64,000 nt of DNA from Planctomycetota bacterium (GTDB lineage: Bacteria > Planctomycetota > PLA2 > JAEUHO01), in NCBI GenBank assembly GCA_020631815.1, contig JACKGW010000002.1:62001-126000 (forward strand), in the 5' to 3' direction. The translations under genes were made by a program, and so were the position numbers. Within the stretch, counting starts at the first letter, position 1. Every line of letters begins with the position of its first letter. Shown here piece by piece: positions 41,084 to 49,482 of this stretch. The notes under the pieces were generated by a model, which saw only the letters and a program-made list of their open reading frames with translations, was not told the DNA's origin and made no database searches.

Positions 41084-42742
41084 CTACATGCGCTTGTAGC
41101 GCGGGCCGCTGCCGCCTTCGCGCGGCGTCCAGCGGGGCCCGAGCACGTCGGTGGCCTTGCAGTCCACGCAGTTGGGCGCGTTCACGACGAGTCCGTCCGG
41201 GCCATCCTCGTAGACGCCCGCCGGGCACATCGCCGCGTAGAACGCGGCCACCGCCGGCGTGACGGGCTCGCCCGTGACCAAGTGCGACGGGATGTCGTCG
41301 CGCGTCTGGTTGCCCGACTTGTAGACGGCATCGACCTTGCTGAAGGTCAGCTTGCCGTCGGGCACGAACGGCTCCTCCTCGCTCCACGTGCGAGGTTCCT
41401 CGGCGTCGGCTTCGACGTGGATGGTCTTGCCGGGGAACATGCCCTTGGTGGCGATCATCAGGCTCGAGCGCGCACCGCCGCCCACGAGGCCGTGCTTGAA
41501 CGCGAGCCGCATGTTGCGCGTGGTGTAGAGATCCTTGCCGATCCAGCCATCACGCACGGCCTGCGTGTAGGGCGCCAGCGATGTCGCCGAAACGTCGTCG
41601 GCCTTGAGCGCCGCATAGATCGTGCGCGCCGCGAGGATGCCGCTCTGCATGGCGTAGTGGATGCCCTTGAGCGAGGGCACGTCGACCAGACCGGCGGCGT
41701 CGCCCAGCACGAGCAGCCCCTCGTCGTGCAGACGCTCGGGGATCGCATGCCATCCGCCTTCGGGGATGGTCTTCGCCCCCCACTCCACCATCTCGCCGCC
41801 TTCGAGCAGCGGCCGGAACAGCGGATGCGTCTTGAGGCGCTGCAGCAGGACGTGGACGTCCAGCCCCGCGTCCGGGGCGTCGAGGCCCACGACGAGGCCG
41901 AGCGCCACGAGGTTCTCCTCGAGCGGGTAGCAGAAGCTCCCACCGAAGGCCGTGGGCGGAAGCGGCCACCCGAGCGTGTGGATCACGGCGTCCAGCGGCT
42001 GCTTGGTCTCCCAGAGTTCCTTCACGCCCAGCGCGTAGATCGGCGGGTTCGTGGAGGTGACGTTGCGCTCACGACGCCAGGCTTGGGTCAGCGGCCCGCG
42101 CGTGCCCTCCGCCAGCGCCACGACGCGCGCCGTCAGCTCGGTCGGCGGCGTGAAGCCACTGCCCTCGCTGCCGTCGCGCTTCAAGCCCGACGCCGTCGTG
42201 CGCACGCCGACGACACGCTCGCCCTCCAGCAGCAGGCTCTCCACCGGGAAGCCCGTGAACACGTTGACGCCGCGCGCCTCGGCCTGCTCCCCCATCCAGC
42301 GCACGATCTCGGAGATCGACGCAACGTGGTTGCCGCGGTTGTGCATGGGCGGCGGCACGGGAACACGCAAGCGCTTGTTCTCGGTCAGGAAGTAGACCCG
42401 CTCCTTGCCGACCGGCGTGCGCAGCGGCAGGTCCTCGAGCGGCAGGTCCGGGAACAGCTCGCGCAGCGCGCGCGGGTTGACCACGGCGCCCGAGAGGTTG
42501 TGCTGGCCGAGCTCCTCGGCCTTCTCGAGCACCGCGATCTCGACCTCGCCGACGCCGTCGCCGCGCTCGTTGCCTTCGCGCACCAAGCGCGCCAGCTCGA
42601 TGGCGCCCGCCAGGCCGGCCGGCCCCCCACCCACGAACACCACGTCCATCGGGACGGCCTCGTCGTCGGGCGCCTCGCGGCGCAGCAGGCGCGCGCGGGG
42701 CAGGGGCGGCTGGACGTCGGCAGGCTTGAAGGAAGCGGGCAT
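41084..42742 (-). CDS. Electron-transfer flavoprotein:ubiquinone oxidoreductase (ETF-QO), one Fe-S ligand missing
   Basis: About 552 residues. It passes electrons from ETF (fatty-acid and amino-acid oxidation) to the quinone pool using FAD and a 4Fe-4S cluster, at the membrane. The FAD site is VVFVGGGPAGLAGAIELA (about 35-52); LVLGDAAGLVDVPSLKGIHY and the membrane-facing middle region fit the family. The C-terminal cluster motif normally has four Cys (CPAxVYE and NCxHCKTCD). Here CPAGVYE, and NCVDCKATD in place of NCxHCKTCD, leave only three, the last being replaced by Thr. ETF subunits are not next to it. A TACAAC element 7 bases upstream suggests a leaderless start. Confidence 0.9.
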   Translation of the reverse strand: MPASFKPADVQPPLPRARLLRREAPDDEAVPMDVVFVGGGPAGLAGAIELARLVREGNERGDGVGEVEIAVLEKAEELGQHNLSGAVVNPRALRELFPDLPLEDLPLRTPVGKERVYFLTENKRLRVPVPPPMHNRGNHVASISEIVRWMGEQAEARGVNVFTGFPVESLLLEGERVVGVRTTASGLKRDGSEGSGFTPPTELTARVVALAEGTRGPLTQAWRRERNVTSTNPPIYALGVKELWETKQPLDAVIHTLGWPLPPTAFGGSFCYPLEENLVALGLVVGLDAPDAGLDVHVLLQRLKTHPLFRPLLEGGEMVEWGAKTIPEGGWHAIPERLHDEGLLVLGDAAGLVDVPSLKGIHYAMQSGILAARTIYAALKADDVSATSLAPYTQAVRDGWIGKDLYTTRNMRLAFKHGLVGGGARSSLMIATKGMFPGKTIHVEADAEEPRTWSEEEPFVPDGKLTFSKVDAVYKSGNQTRDDIPSHLVTGEPVTPAVAAFYAAMCPAGVYEDGPDGLVVNAPNCVDCKATDVLGPRWTPREGGSGPRYKRM

Positions 42743-42793
42743 GGGGCAGGTTGTACCGCTTGCCCCCTGGGGGGTGCCCCATCCCGCCCAGGG

Positions 42794-45133
42794 CTACGTC
42801 ACGAGCACCCGGCCGCGCGTGCCGACGTCCACGAGACCCAGCTTGAACAGCAGCGGCTCGATGCGCTTGCGGACGGCGGCCTCGGGCAGGCCCAGGTATG
42901 CCGAAATTCGGCACAGCGTGACGGGGCCGCGCGCGGCGGCCAGCTCGTCGAGGTAGCGACGGTGCTCGGGGTCGAGGCCGGTCTCGTCGAGATCGAGCCG
43001 CTTGAGGGCCGCCAGTACGGCGCGACGGCCGATCGGGCGATCCGCATCCTCGTGGCCCACCACCTGCGCACGGATCGCCTGCACCAGGGCCCCCACCTTG
43101 CGTGGGCTCCCGGCCGCGACCCGGGCGATCAACAGCGCCCCCTTCGGTCGCAGGGCGAACCCCCAGCGCGTCGCGTGGTCCATGGCGATCTCCGCCAGCT
43201 CCTCCGGCGTCATGAGCGTGAGGCGTTCGACGACCTGGAAGCGACTGCGCAAGGCGTCGGGGATCTCCATCTCCTCCGTGGTGGCGGCCAGCAGCGTGAA
43301 GCGCGGAAGCTCCAACACGATCTCGCGCGAGCGCGCCCCCTGGTTGATGGTGAGCGTGACCTGCTGATCGGTCATTGCCTCGTAGAGCAGCTCCATGACC
43401 TTGCGCGGCAGGGAGTGGATCTCGTCGAGGAACAGCGCATCGTCTTCGCGAAGGCCGGCCAGCAGACCCAGGAGGGTGGTCGGGTCGCTGGCGCGGTTGC
43501 CCATGGCCGTCGTCAGGCGCACGCCCATGCGCGCGGTGACGGCCCGGGCCAGTGTCGTCTTGCCCGTTCCGGCCGGTCCCACGAAGAGCGCATGCGGGAA
43601 GGGGGCGTGGTCCTTCTCGGCCGTCTTCGCCCAAGCCTGCAGGCGGTCCACGAGCCGGTCGCGTCCGCGCAGGCCTTCGAACGCCGAAGTCATGCAAGCC
43701 CGATCTTCCGGGCTGCCGTCGCGCCGCAGTTTCGGCAAGTGTGAGGAAGACAGCTCGCCGTCAGTCGGCGGCACGAAGCCGCGCACGAGGTCGATGCGGC
43801 CTCCCTCACCGGTGCGCAGCGCATCGGAGCAACGCGCCCACCAGTCGCCTCGCACCCGGGCTGGCATCTCTTCGAGCGTGAGCGGCTCCGGCCGCGGAGC
43901 CGGGGGCGGGGTGGGCTCGAGGATGACGGCTCGCTGCGAGGCCTCGGCAGCGGCGCGCAGGGCCTCGGCATCCGGCGCCTCGAAACGGCACGTCGCGCCG
44001 TGATCGCCCTGCGCCACGAGGTGTCCGGCGTGCAGCAGGGCGTGGCAGCTGCTGCAGAGCGTGGCCAGGTTGGAGAGCTGCGTCGGTCCACCGTCCGCCC
44101 GGAAGATCACGTGGTGGGCCTGCAGGCGCTGGCGGTTGCCGCAATTGCGGCACATCACGCCGTCGCGCTCGAGGACGAGCGCGCGCATCCACGGCGGCGT
44201 CTTGCGGTCGGGTGCGTCGAGCGTGGCAGCCGGAACCGGACCGTCCTCCGTGTCCACGGAGAGGTGGGAAGGGCAGTCCTCGTGCACGCAGTGCTGCTTG
44301 AGCTCGATGCGGTACACCGGACGCGACGCGCCTCCACCGCCGAGGTAGCGCTCGGCGAAGATCCGATGCGCGTCGCAATCGGTCACGGGCGCACCGAGCT
44401 CCTCGGCCAGGGCCTCACGGGCCTGCTCCCACAGGCGCTTGGTGACGGCGTCGTGCACGACGCGAAGGGGGTAGCGCACCTCGGGCAAGCCCTTGCCCTT
44501 GCCGGCCTTCGGCGGCGGCCCGCCAGGCTTGCTGTTGCGCACCGCTCGCTTGAGGCTCTCGAGGTCATGGTCGACGGCGCGCGCGAGCCACGCCAGCTCA
44601 TGGGCCGGGGAGACGACGCGCGCGAGGACGACCAGCTTGCACCAGGCGATACCGCGCTGGCGAAACGTGTCGTCGATGGCGGGGTGATCACGAAGCATGA
44701 GGCCGACGGCACGCAGCTCGCCGACGCGTCGCCGATCCATGTCGAGCTGCTTCCTGGCGAAGTGCTCCAGCGTGGGGCTGCCGAGCTCCTTCCATCCCGT
44801 ACGGTCGACGAGCTCTGCGATGTAGAAGGCAAGCGCGCGCTGCGAGATGTCGCCCATGCGCTGGATGTGGCGCACTTGGTCGATGATTGCACGCACGGGC
44901 AGCCCGCGGATCAGCTGGACCGGAGCGAGCCGCGCCGCCTGTGATTGCGCGTATCCAGGTCCCTGCGACAACGGCGGAGAAGCCTCGCAGACCACCGACG
45001 CGCCGTACCCGGGCAGCAAGCGCAGGTGGCCGAGTCGTTGCGGAACGGATCCCGCAGAGCGGGGCATTGCACCGATTGCGGGATCGTGAGCGGAAGCCTG
45101 CCTTGGGGCGTGCGAAGGAGCCTGGCGTCCCAT
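42794..45133 (-). CDS. HNH endonuclease fused to RuvB-like AAA+ ATPase
   Basis: About 779 residues in one frame. Residues 60-320 are a helical region with DMDRRRVGELRAVGLML, similar to the region before HNH nucleases of the DUF222 type. The HNH domain is at about 325-370: CRNCGNRQRLQAHHVIFRAD, then LCSSCHALLH, with two zinc CxxC knuckles. From about 487 to the end it is RuvB-like: LRGRDRLVDRLQAWAKTAEK, Walker A GPAGTGKTTLA (about 522), Walker B LFLDEIHSLPRK (about 566), sensor FTLLAATTEEMEIPDALRSRF, and the RuvB winged-helix end (DLDETGLDPEHRRYLDELA). Whether it acts on Holliday junctions or in defence is unknown. GGGAG precedes the ATG. It looks monocistronic. Confidence 0.88.
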   Translation of the reverse strand: MGRQAPSHAPRQASAHDPAIGAMPRSAGSVPQRLGHLRLLPGYGASVVCEASPPLSQGPGYAQSQAARLAPVQLIRGLPVRAIIDQVRHIQRMGDISQRALAFYIAELVDRTGWKELGSPTLEHFARKQLDMDRRRVGELRAVGLMLRDHPAIDDTFRQRGIAWCKLVVLARVVSPAHELAWLARAVDHDLESLKRAVRNSKPGGPPPKAGKGKGLPEVRYPLRVVHDAVTKRLWEQAREALAEELGAPVTDCDAHRIFAERYLGGGGASRPVYRIELKQHCVHEDCPSHLSVDTEDGPVPAATLDAPDRKTPPWMRALVLERDGVMCRNCGNRQRLQAHHVIFRADGGPTQLSNLATLCSSCHALLHAGHLVAQGDHGATCRFEAPDAEALRAAAEASQRAVILEPTPPPAPRPEPLTLEEMPARVRGDWWARCSDALRTGEGGRIDLVRGFVPPTDGELSSSHLPKLRRDGSPEDRACMTSAFEGLRGRDRLVDRLQAWAKTAEKDHAPFPHALFVGPAGTGKTTLARAVTARMGVRLTTAMGNRASDPTTLLGLLAGLREDDALFLDEIHSLPRKVMELLYEAMTDQQVTLTINQGARSREIVLELPRFTLLAATTEEMEIPDALRSRFQVVERLTLMTPEELAEIAMDHATRWGFALRPKGALLIARVAAGSPRKVGALVQAIRAQVVGHEDADRPIGRRAVLAALKRLDLDETGLDPEHRRYLDELAAARGPVTLCRISAYLGLPEAAVRKRIEPLLFKLGLVDVGTRGRVLVT

Positions 45134-45299
45134 GTCGTTCTCCCGCCCCGCCGCGGTCAGGCGCGGGCGATACGAACATCATACGAACGCGGGTGACAGT
45201 CCTGAACGACCTGAAATCAGGGCTTTGAGCGGGTGGCTGCCGCGTCTTGCGTGCCCGGATCGGGTCCAGGCGCCTCCGCACGTGGCGAGCGCGGCTACG

Positions 45300-45305
45300 T
45301 AGACT
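45300..45305 (+). promoter_or_regulatory. -10 like element, leaderless type
   Basis: TAGACT ending 7 bases before the ATG at 45313; no ribosome-binding site. Confidence 0.5.
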
Positions 45306-45312
45306 CGCCGCG

Positions 45313-45867
45313 ATGGGACTCCTGACCTTCAGCCTCAACGTGACGCTCGACGGCTGCGTCGACCACCGGGAGGGGATCGCCGACGACGAGACGCACGCCT
45401 TCTTCACCCGCCTCATGGACGCGAGCGGCGCGATGCTCTGGGGTCGCACCACCTACGAGATGATGGAGGCCTACTGGCCGGCCGTCGCGCGCGGCGAGGT
45501 GGACGCGCCACGCGCCATCCGCGAGTGGGCCGCCCAGCTTCAAGCCAAGCCCAAGTACGTGGTGTCCTCCACGCGTACGGACTTCCCGTGGACGAACAGC
45601 CACCACGTCGGCGGCGACCTGCGCGCGAGTGTGCAGAGGCTCAAGGACGCAACGCCCGCCGGTGTGCTGCTTGGTAGCGGCAAGCTGGGCCTCGCGCTCG
45701 ACAAGCTCGACCTGATCGACGAGTACGTGTTCCTTGTCCATCCCCGTATCGCGGGCCACGGCCCGACGCTCTACGAGGGCGGTCTCGCGGCCACGCGCAA
45801 GCTCGAGCTGCTCTCGGCAATCCCGCTCCGGTCCGGCGCGGTGGCGATGCACTACCGACGCGCGTAG
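45313..45867 (+). CDS. Dihydrofolate reductase-like protein (RibD C-terminal domain family)
   Basis: About 184 residues. MGLLTFSLNVTLDGCVDHREG, GAMLWGRTTYEMMEAYWP, KYVVSSTRTDFPWTNS, VLLGSGKLGLALDKLDLIDEY and LVHPRIAGHGPTLYEGGL are the conserved blocks of the YyaP/YwjB-type branch of the DHFR/RibD_C superfamily, NADPH-binding reductases mostly of unknown substrate. They are not true folate enzymes in most cases. The start is fixed by TAGACT 7 bases upstream. An upstream in-frame ATG would place the promoter inside the gene. It has its own promoter and no obvious operon partner. Confidence 0.88.
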   Translation: MGLLTFSLNVTLDGCVDHREGIADDETHAFFTRLMDASGAMLWGRTTYEMMEAYWPAVARGEVDAPRAIREWAAQLQAKPKYVVSSTRTDFPWTNSHHVGGDLRASVQRLKDATPAGVLLGSGKLGLALDKLDLIDEYVFLVHPRIAGHGPTLYEGGLAATRKLELLSAIPLRSGAVAMHYRRA

Positions 45868-45932
45868 TTCGCCCCCCCACGGACATCAGACCCTCCCCCC
45901 GTGGCCTAGGCTACGGGTCCCGGGGAGAGACC

Positions 45933-47207
45933 ATGCGCATCCTGCTTCCCCTCTCGCTCCTGACGGCCTGCTTGCTGGGCCTGAGCGTGCCGCCAACCGA
46001 CGCGGGTGACGCCGAATCGCCGTTGAGCTCCCTCTCTCGCCTCGACCTCGAGGTGCAGCACTGGGAAGGCACGTTCGGAACGTACTTGGTGCCGCAACGC
46101 GGAGACCGCGTAGTCCTCGACGTGGATCGGATCGGCAAGGAGGGCTTGGTCTCGCTGCATGCTGGCGAGGGGCGCACGGGCTCGTTCGACTTGGATCACC
46201 TCGCCACGGAACACGACACGACCGAGGGAGATGCTGCGGCTGGCTGGACGCGCCGCGTCGTGCTCGTGGGTCGTCGAGACGCGACAGACACGGACCAGAC
46301 CGTGCTGGAGCTCGTCATGCGCTACGAAGTGACGCGGTTCAAGGATCGTGACGGCCGCCGCGTCCAGCTCTCGGGCAACCGGACTCATGCGACGCTGCGA
46401 ATCCACACCCTTCGCGATGACGAGACCGTTCGCGAGTACGCCCTCGCGACCCTGTTTCATGATCGCGACTCAGGGCTTCGGATTCCTGGGAGCGGCTCGG
46501 AGGCCGCGGCAGTCGACGGACCGGCCAAGCTTGATGCAACGCGTGATCCAGCTCGGCATGACCCCGGAGCCACCCTGATTGACGCGCTCTCGTACTTCGA
46601 GAATGGACGACGGCTCTGCACGTCCATCTGGCGCGTCCACCTCGCCCCGCCGTCGACGAGGCTGGACCTACTCGCTGCCAACAGCGCAGGACCGCACGGC
46701 AGTCCTTGGCCACGCGCTGCAATCGTGATCCTCCAGTCGGATCAAGGAGCCGCTACCTACGGTGGAACGACACTTGGATTGATCTACGAGGAAAGCCAGT
46801 GGCCACCGATCTATGGACCTCCTCCGGACAAGTACAAGCTGTCGCGCGTGTCGGCCGCCTCGGGGGGGAACAAGGTCTTCGTGGTCCGCCTCCGGAGCTG
46901 GGAGGGCCGGCAGGACGCGGTCATCTACCCGACCCGCGTCGGCCCCTGGGGCCAGGCAGGAACGCCCAGCTTGCCGGACTCCTTCGGACAGGCCGTGGCT
47001 TGGCCTGAGGAGGCTGAGCCGACGGCGAGCTTCGACCTGAAGAGACTGGGGCCCAGCCGCCTGGGATCGCGCATGTTCCTGGATCTCTCCGCCGCCCCAC
47101 TCGGAACTGGCCTACTCGTGTCCGTCTGGGATGGCCACGCGTGGGAGGGGCTCACGTGGAGTTCCCCTGCGGGTGACTGGAAGCGTCTTGGCCCCGAGGT
47201 GAAGTGA
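45933..47207 (+). CDS. Secreted hypothetical protein
   Basis: Not recognised. It has about 424 residues with a signal peptide (ILLPLSLLTACLLGLSVPPTDA). The mature protein looks beta-rich and contains SRLDLEVQHWEGTFGTYLVP, VELVMRYEVTRFK-like strands and SRMFLDLSAAPLGTGLLVSVW. Three Cys at most, no catalytic signature. Codon use is slightly less GC-biased than its neighbours, and the adjacent VOC and nucleotidyltransferase genes share this impression, so the 45.9-49.4 kb stretch may be a more recent acquisition. GGGAGAG precedes the ATG, and TAGGCT at 45907-45912 is a possible -10. Confidence 0.7.
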   Translation: MRILLPLSLLTACLLGLSVPPTDAGDAESPLSSLSRLDLEVQHWEGTFGTYLVPQRGDRVVLDVDRIGKEGLVSLHAGEGRTGSFDLDHLATEHDTTEGDAAAGWTRRVVLVGRRDATDTDQTVLELVMRYEVTRFKDRDGRRVQLSGNRTHATLRIHTLRDDETVREYALATLFHDRDSGLRIPGSGSEAAAVDGPAKLDATRDPARHDPGATLIDALSYFENGRRLCTSIWRVHLAPPSTRLDLLAANSAGPHGSPWPRAAIVILQSDQGAATYGGTTLGLIYEESQWPPIYGPPPDKYKLSRVSAASGGNKVFVVRLRSWEGRQDAVIYPTRVGPWGQAGTPSLPDSFGQAVAWPEEAEPTASFDLKRLGPSRLGSRMFLDLSAAPLGTGLLVSVWDGHAWEGLTWSSPAGDWKRLGPEVK

Positions 47208-47359
47208 AGGGATCGAGCAGGGTTCGAGTCGCGGTTGCTGGGTGAAGCGCCGCGTGCACGGAGCGGGAGGCACCGGGGCACCACATGGGGCTTGCTGACG
47301 CCTAGGCGCAGACTGCAACGACCTCGCCCTCCCACGCACTACTCACGAGGAGCAACCAC

Positions 47360-47728
47360 GTGTTCAAGGCAACGCATCCGATTCTCGGTACGCGCGACAT
47401 GCCCCGGGCGATTGCCTTCTACGTAGACAAGCTCGGCTTCGAGATTGCGTTCGAGAGTCCGCCCGAAGCTCCGCAGTACGTCGGCTACCGGCGCGATGCG
47501 GTAGAGATCCACATGCAGTTCCAGCTCGAGCATGAGATGAGTCGAACGCGCTTGCGATTCGTCGTCGAGGACCCGGACGCTCTGTGCGATGAGTACCAGC
47601 GACGCGGCGTCGAGTGCAGCCCGGCGGGTATCCAGACAACGGCTTGGGGCACACGGGAGTTTGCGCTGTGGGATCCCGATCGAAACGCGCTGACCTTCTA
47701 CCGGAACGTGCCGAAGGAGGATGGGTAA
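47360..47728 (+). CDS. VOC-family (glyoxalase/bleomycin-resistance-like) protein
   Basis: About 122 residues. The sequence FKATHPILGTRDMPRAIAFYVDKLGFEIAF is the start of a vicinal-oxygen-chelate fold. AVEIHMQFQ, RLRFVVEDPDALCDEYQRRG and EFALWDPDRNALTFYRNV complete the beta-alpha-beta-beta-beta repeats. The metal-ligand candidates are His near residue 51 and Glu/Asp in the FALWDPDRN part. The substrate is not predictable; such proteins include drug-binding and glyoxalase-like members. Starts with GTG (47360) with GAGGAG upstream. Convergent with 47791; the 62-base gap has a C-rich simple repeat only. Confidence 0.88.
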   Translation: MFKATHPILGTRDMPRAIAFYVDKLGFEIAFESPPEAPQYVGYRRDAVEIHMQFQLEHEMSRTRLRFVVEDPDALCDEYQRRGVECSPAGIQTTAWGTREFALWDPDRNALTFYRNVPKEDG

Positions 47729-47790
47729 GCCACGCGGGAGCAGATCAGGCCTCGGCCGCGCTCGCCGCGCCCCGCCCCGCCCCGCCCTTC

Positions 47791-48699
47791 CTAGTCGAGA
47801 TCGAAGATTACATCCGTTGTCCCCGCCTTGACGGACTTCTCGACGCTCCAGACGTCGCCCGCATGGGTGCCCACACTGACTTCGTACGTGCCCGGTGGAA
47901 GGCCGCGTACGCGGAATGACCCGTCGCGCTCCAGTCGAGTGCTTGTGACAAGGAGTCCGGAAGATCTGGTACCCGCTGCCGGCGCGAACACGTCCACGCG
48001 GATGGCATCGCGAAGGAGGCCCCTTGTCTCACCTGTCGGCACGCTGAACAGCCTCGTGCCCCGGACCCTTCCGGCGATCTCCATGACCTCGACGGGCTCG
48101 ATGCGTTGCTCCTGCGCACTCGGCTTCAGACCGCGCGCCACGACATGTCGGCGGCTGCCCTCGGTTTCCGCCCAAAGCTCGAGCTCACGGTCGAGCGGCA
48201 AGGCGACGAAGCACACCCAGCCGTCCTTGCGGATGGGCGCGTAGCGGACAGGCCATGAGCCGTCCGGCTCCACCCACCTCACGCGCGCCCACCTCTCCTG
48301 CTGCCCAGGGACGTAGTCGACGAGATGTAGAAGCAGCTGCGGGCCCGGGTCGAGCACGATCACGAGGTCACGCACACCGGCACGGGTCTCGACGCGGGTC
48401 GCAGCAGAATGCGCCCGAGGTCCGCCGGCCTTCACGAGCAGGACGGCAGGGCCCTCCGACAGGGCTGAGGTCTGGAACCTCCCATGCACATCCGTTCTCC
48501 ACGAGTGCTGCACACGCCAGCTCTTGGGCAGCCCCTCCACCTCGATCTCGACAGCCGGGATCGCCCGGCCCTCAGCGTCGCGGACCACACCCGCGACAGG
48601 CCGGCCTGCCGCTCGCCCACGGTCACCCGCCCATGCAACTGCGAGCCACGCAGCCACCGCCGCGACAGCGATCAAGGCGGTGCGCAAGCCGCGACTCAT
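47791..48699 (-). CDS. Secreted protein with carboxypeptidase-regulatory-like beta-domain
   Basis: About 302 residues. A signal peptide or membrane helix comes first (TALIAVAAVAAWLAVAWA). The first beta-domain has the textbook repeat: PVAGVVRDAEGRAIPAVEIE, then DVHGRFQTSALSEGPAVLLV. A second one ends VRGLPPGTYEVSVG followed by KAGTTDVIFDLD at the C-terminus. This is a typical CarboxypepD_reg-like envelope protein, without enzyme motifs. The ATG at 48697-48699 gives the signal peptide. A TAGATT element lies 32 bases upstream. It is the smallest of the similar proteins in the window. Confidence 0.75.
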   Translation of the reverse strand: MSRGLRTALIAVAAVAAWLAVAWAGDRGRAAGRPVAGVVRDAEGRAIPAVEIEVEGLPKSWRVQHSWRTDVHGRFQTSALSEGPAVLLVKAGGPRAHSAATRVETRAGVRDLVIVLDPGPQLLLHLVDYVPGQQERWARVRWVEPDGSWPVRYAPIRKDGWVCFVALPLDRELELWAETEGSRRHVVARGLKPSAQEQRIEPVEVMEIAGRVRGTRLFSVPTGETRGLLRDAIRVDVFAPAAGTRSSGLLVTSTRLERDGSFRVRGLPPGTYEVSVGTHAGDVWSVEKSVKAGTTDVIFDLD

Positions 48700-48730
48700 G
48701 ACATGCCCCTCGAACCTGCGTGACGAGGCG

Positions 48731-48736
48731 AATCTA
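48731..48736 (-). promoter_or_regulatory. -10 like element
   Basis: TTGC-TAGATT-C on the minus strand, 32 bases before the ATG at 48699. Confidence 0.4.
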
Positions 48737-48850
48737 GCAACGCAGTCATGACCCCGCGGTTCGCACGAAGGGCAACATTGCCCCCCGCCTCCATGCCCGT
48801 GCGACTCCGGCATCGCGAGTTCCGTACGAATCCACGGCACGCAATAGGCC

Positions 48851-49396
48851 TCAGGGGGCCCGGCGTGCGCGGACTCGCTTGGGATGAAGGTGGCCAGGCC
48901 AAGGCCCCGTTGGAAGAGGTAGGCCGAAGTGCCTCGCGAGCAGCTCGTGATCGCGACGATCGATGTCGTCATGGCCTTCGTAGCCGTGACTGGCTGCCTC
49001 GAACCCAGGTGAAGTGCAACGAACAGCGCGCGTTCCGACACGACCTCGGCCAGCGAGGTCCTCTCGCGACCAGCGCACTTCGCTGCCGTCAGCCTGTGCC
49101 TGCCATCCGTCACCGCCGGGGTCCATGCGCAAAGGATGGAGGTCGATCTGCCGGCCGCGTGCGTCGGCCAATACGAAGCTGCTCGGCCACTCGTCCCGCT
49201 CCGGCACGCGCGTGTACTCGGGAAGGGCGGCTTCGAGTCGTGCGAGATCGTCGCGATCCACGGCCAGATCCAGGTCATCGTGAGGTCGAGTTTCCTCACC
49301 GAGCAGGGCATCCATGCCCCACCCGCCGTGCAGCCAGTACCGCACGCCAGCCTCGTCCAGCCTACCCAGCGTCTCCAGCACGTCGTCCCGCAGCAT
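48851..49396 (-). CDS. Aminoglycoside/lincosamide nucleotidyltransferase-like protein
   Basis: About 181 residues. The central block YWLHGGWGMDALLGEETRPHDDLDLAVDRDD is characteristic of the ANT(2'')/Lnu-type nucleotidyltransferase fold: GGW then a D-x-D pair that binds the catalytic metal. The following SFVLADARGRQIDLHPLR contributes the third acidic residue. Such enzymes adenylylate aminoglycosides or lincosamides, but many chromosomal relatives have unknown substrates, so resistance is not shown. It stands alone, and its base composition is slightly lower in GC than the 50-56 kb genes. The start ATG (49394-49396) has a weak AAGGG site. Confidence 0.82.
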   Translation of the reverse strand: MLRDDVLETLGRLDEAGVRYWLHGGWGMDALLGEETRPHDDLDLAVDRDDLARLEAALPEYTRVPERDEWPSSFVLADARGRQIDLHPLRMDPGGDGWQAQADGSEVRWSREDLAGRGRVGTRAVRCTSPGFEAASHGYEGHDDIDRRDHELLARHFGLPLPTGPWPGHLHPKRVRARRAP

Positions 49397-49482
49397 GCCT
49401 GTGCCCTTCGCGTCGGTAGGGCCGAGACTACATGGGCGGGAACCACCGCTGCGCCCTTGACGACCGAAGCGGCGCGACGGAC

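Noticed and set aside
47755..47790. Short C-rich simple repeat (CGCCC units) between two convergent genes
   Set aside because: Too short and simple to call a repeat element or CRISPR; no spacers or symmetry.
48851..49396. Acquired antibiotic-resistance cassette
   Set aside because: A lone nucleotidyltransferase-like gene without integrase, attC-like site or insertion sequence; the substrate is unknown.
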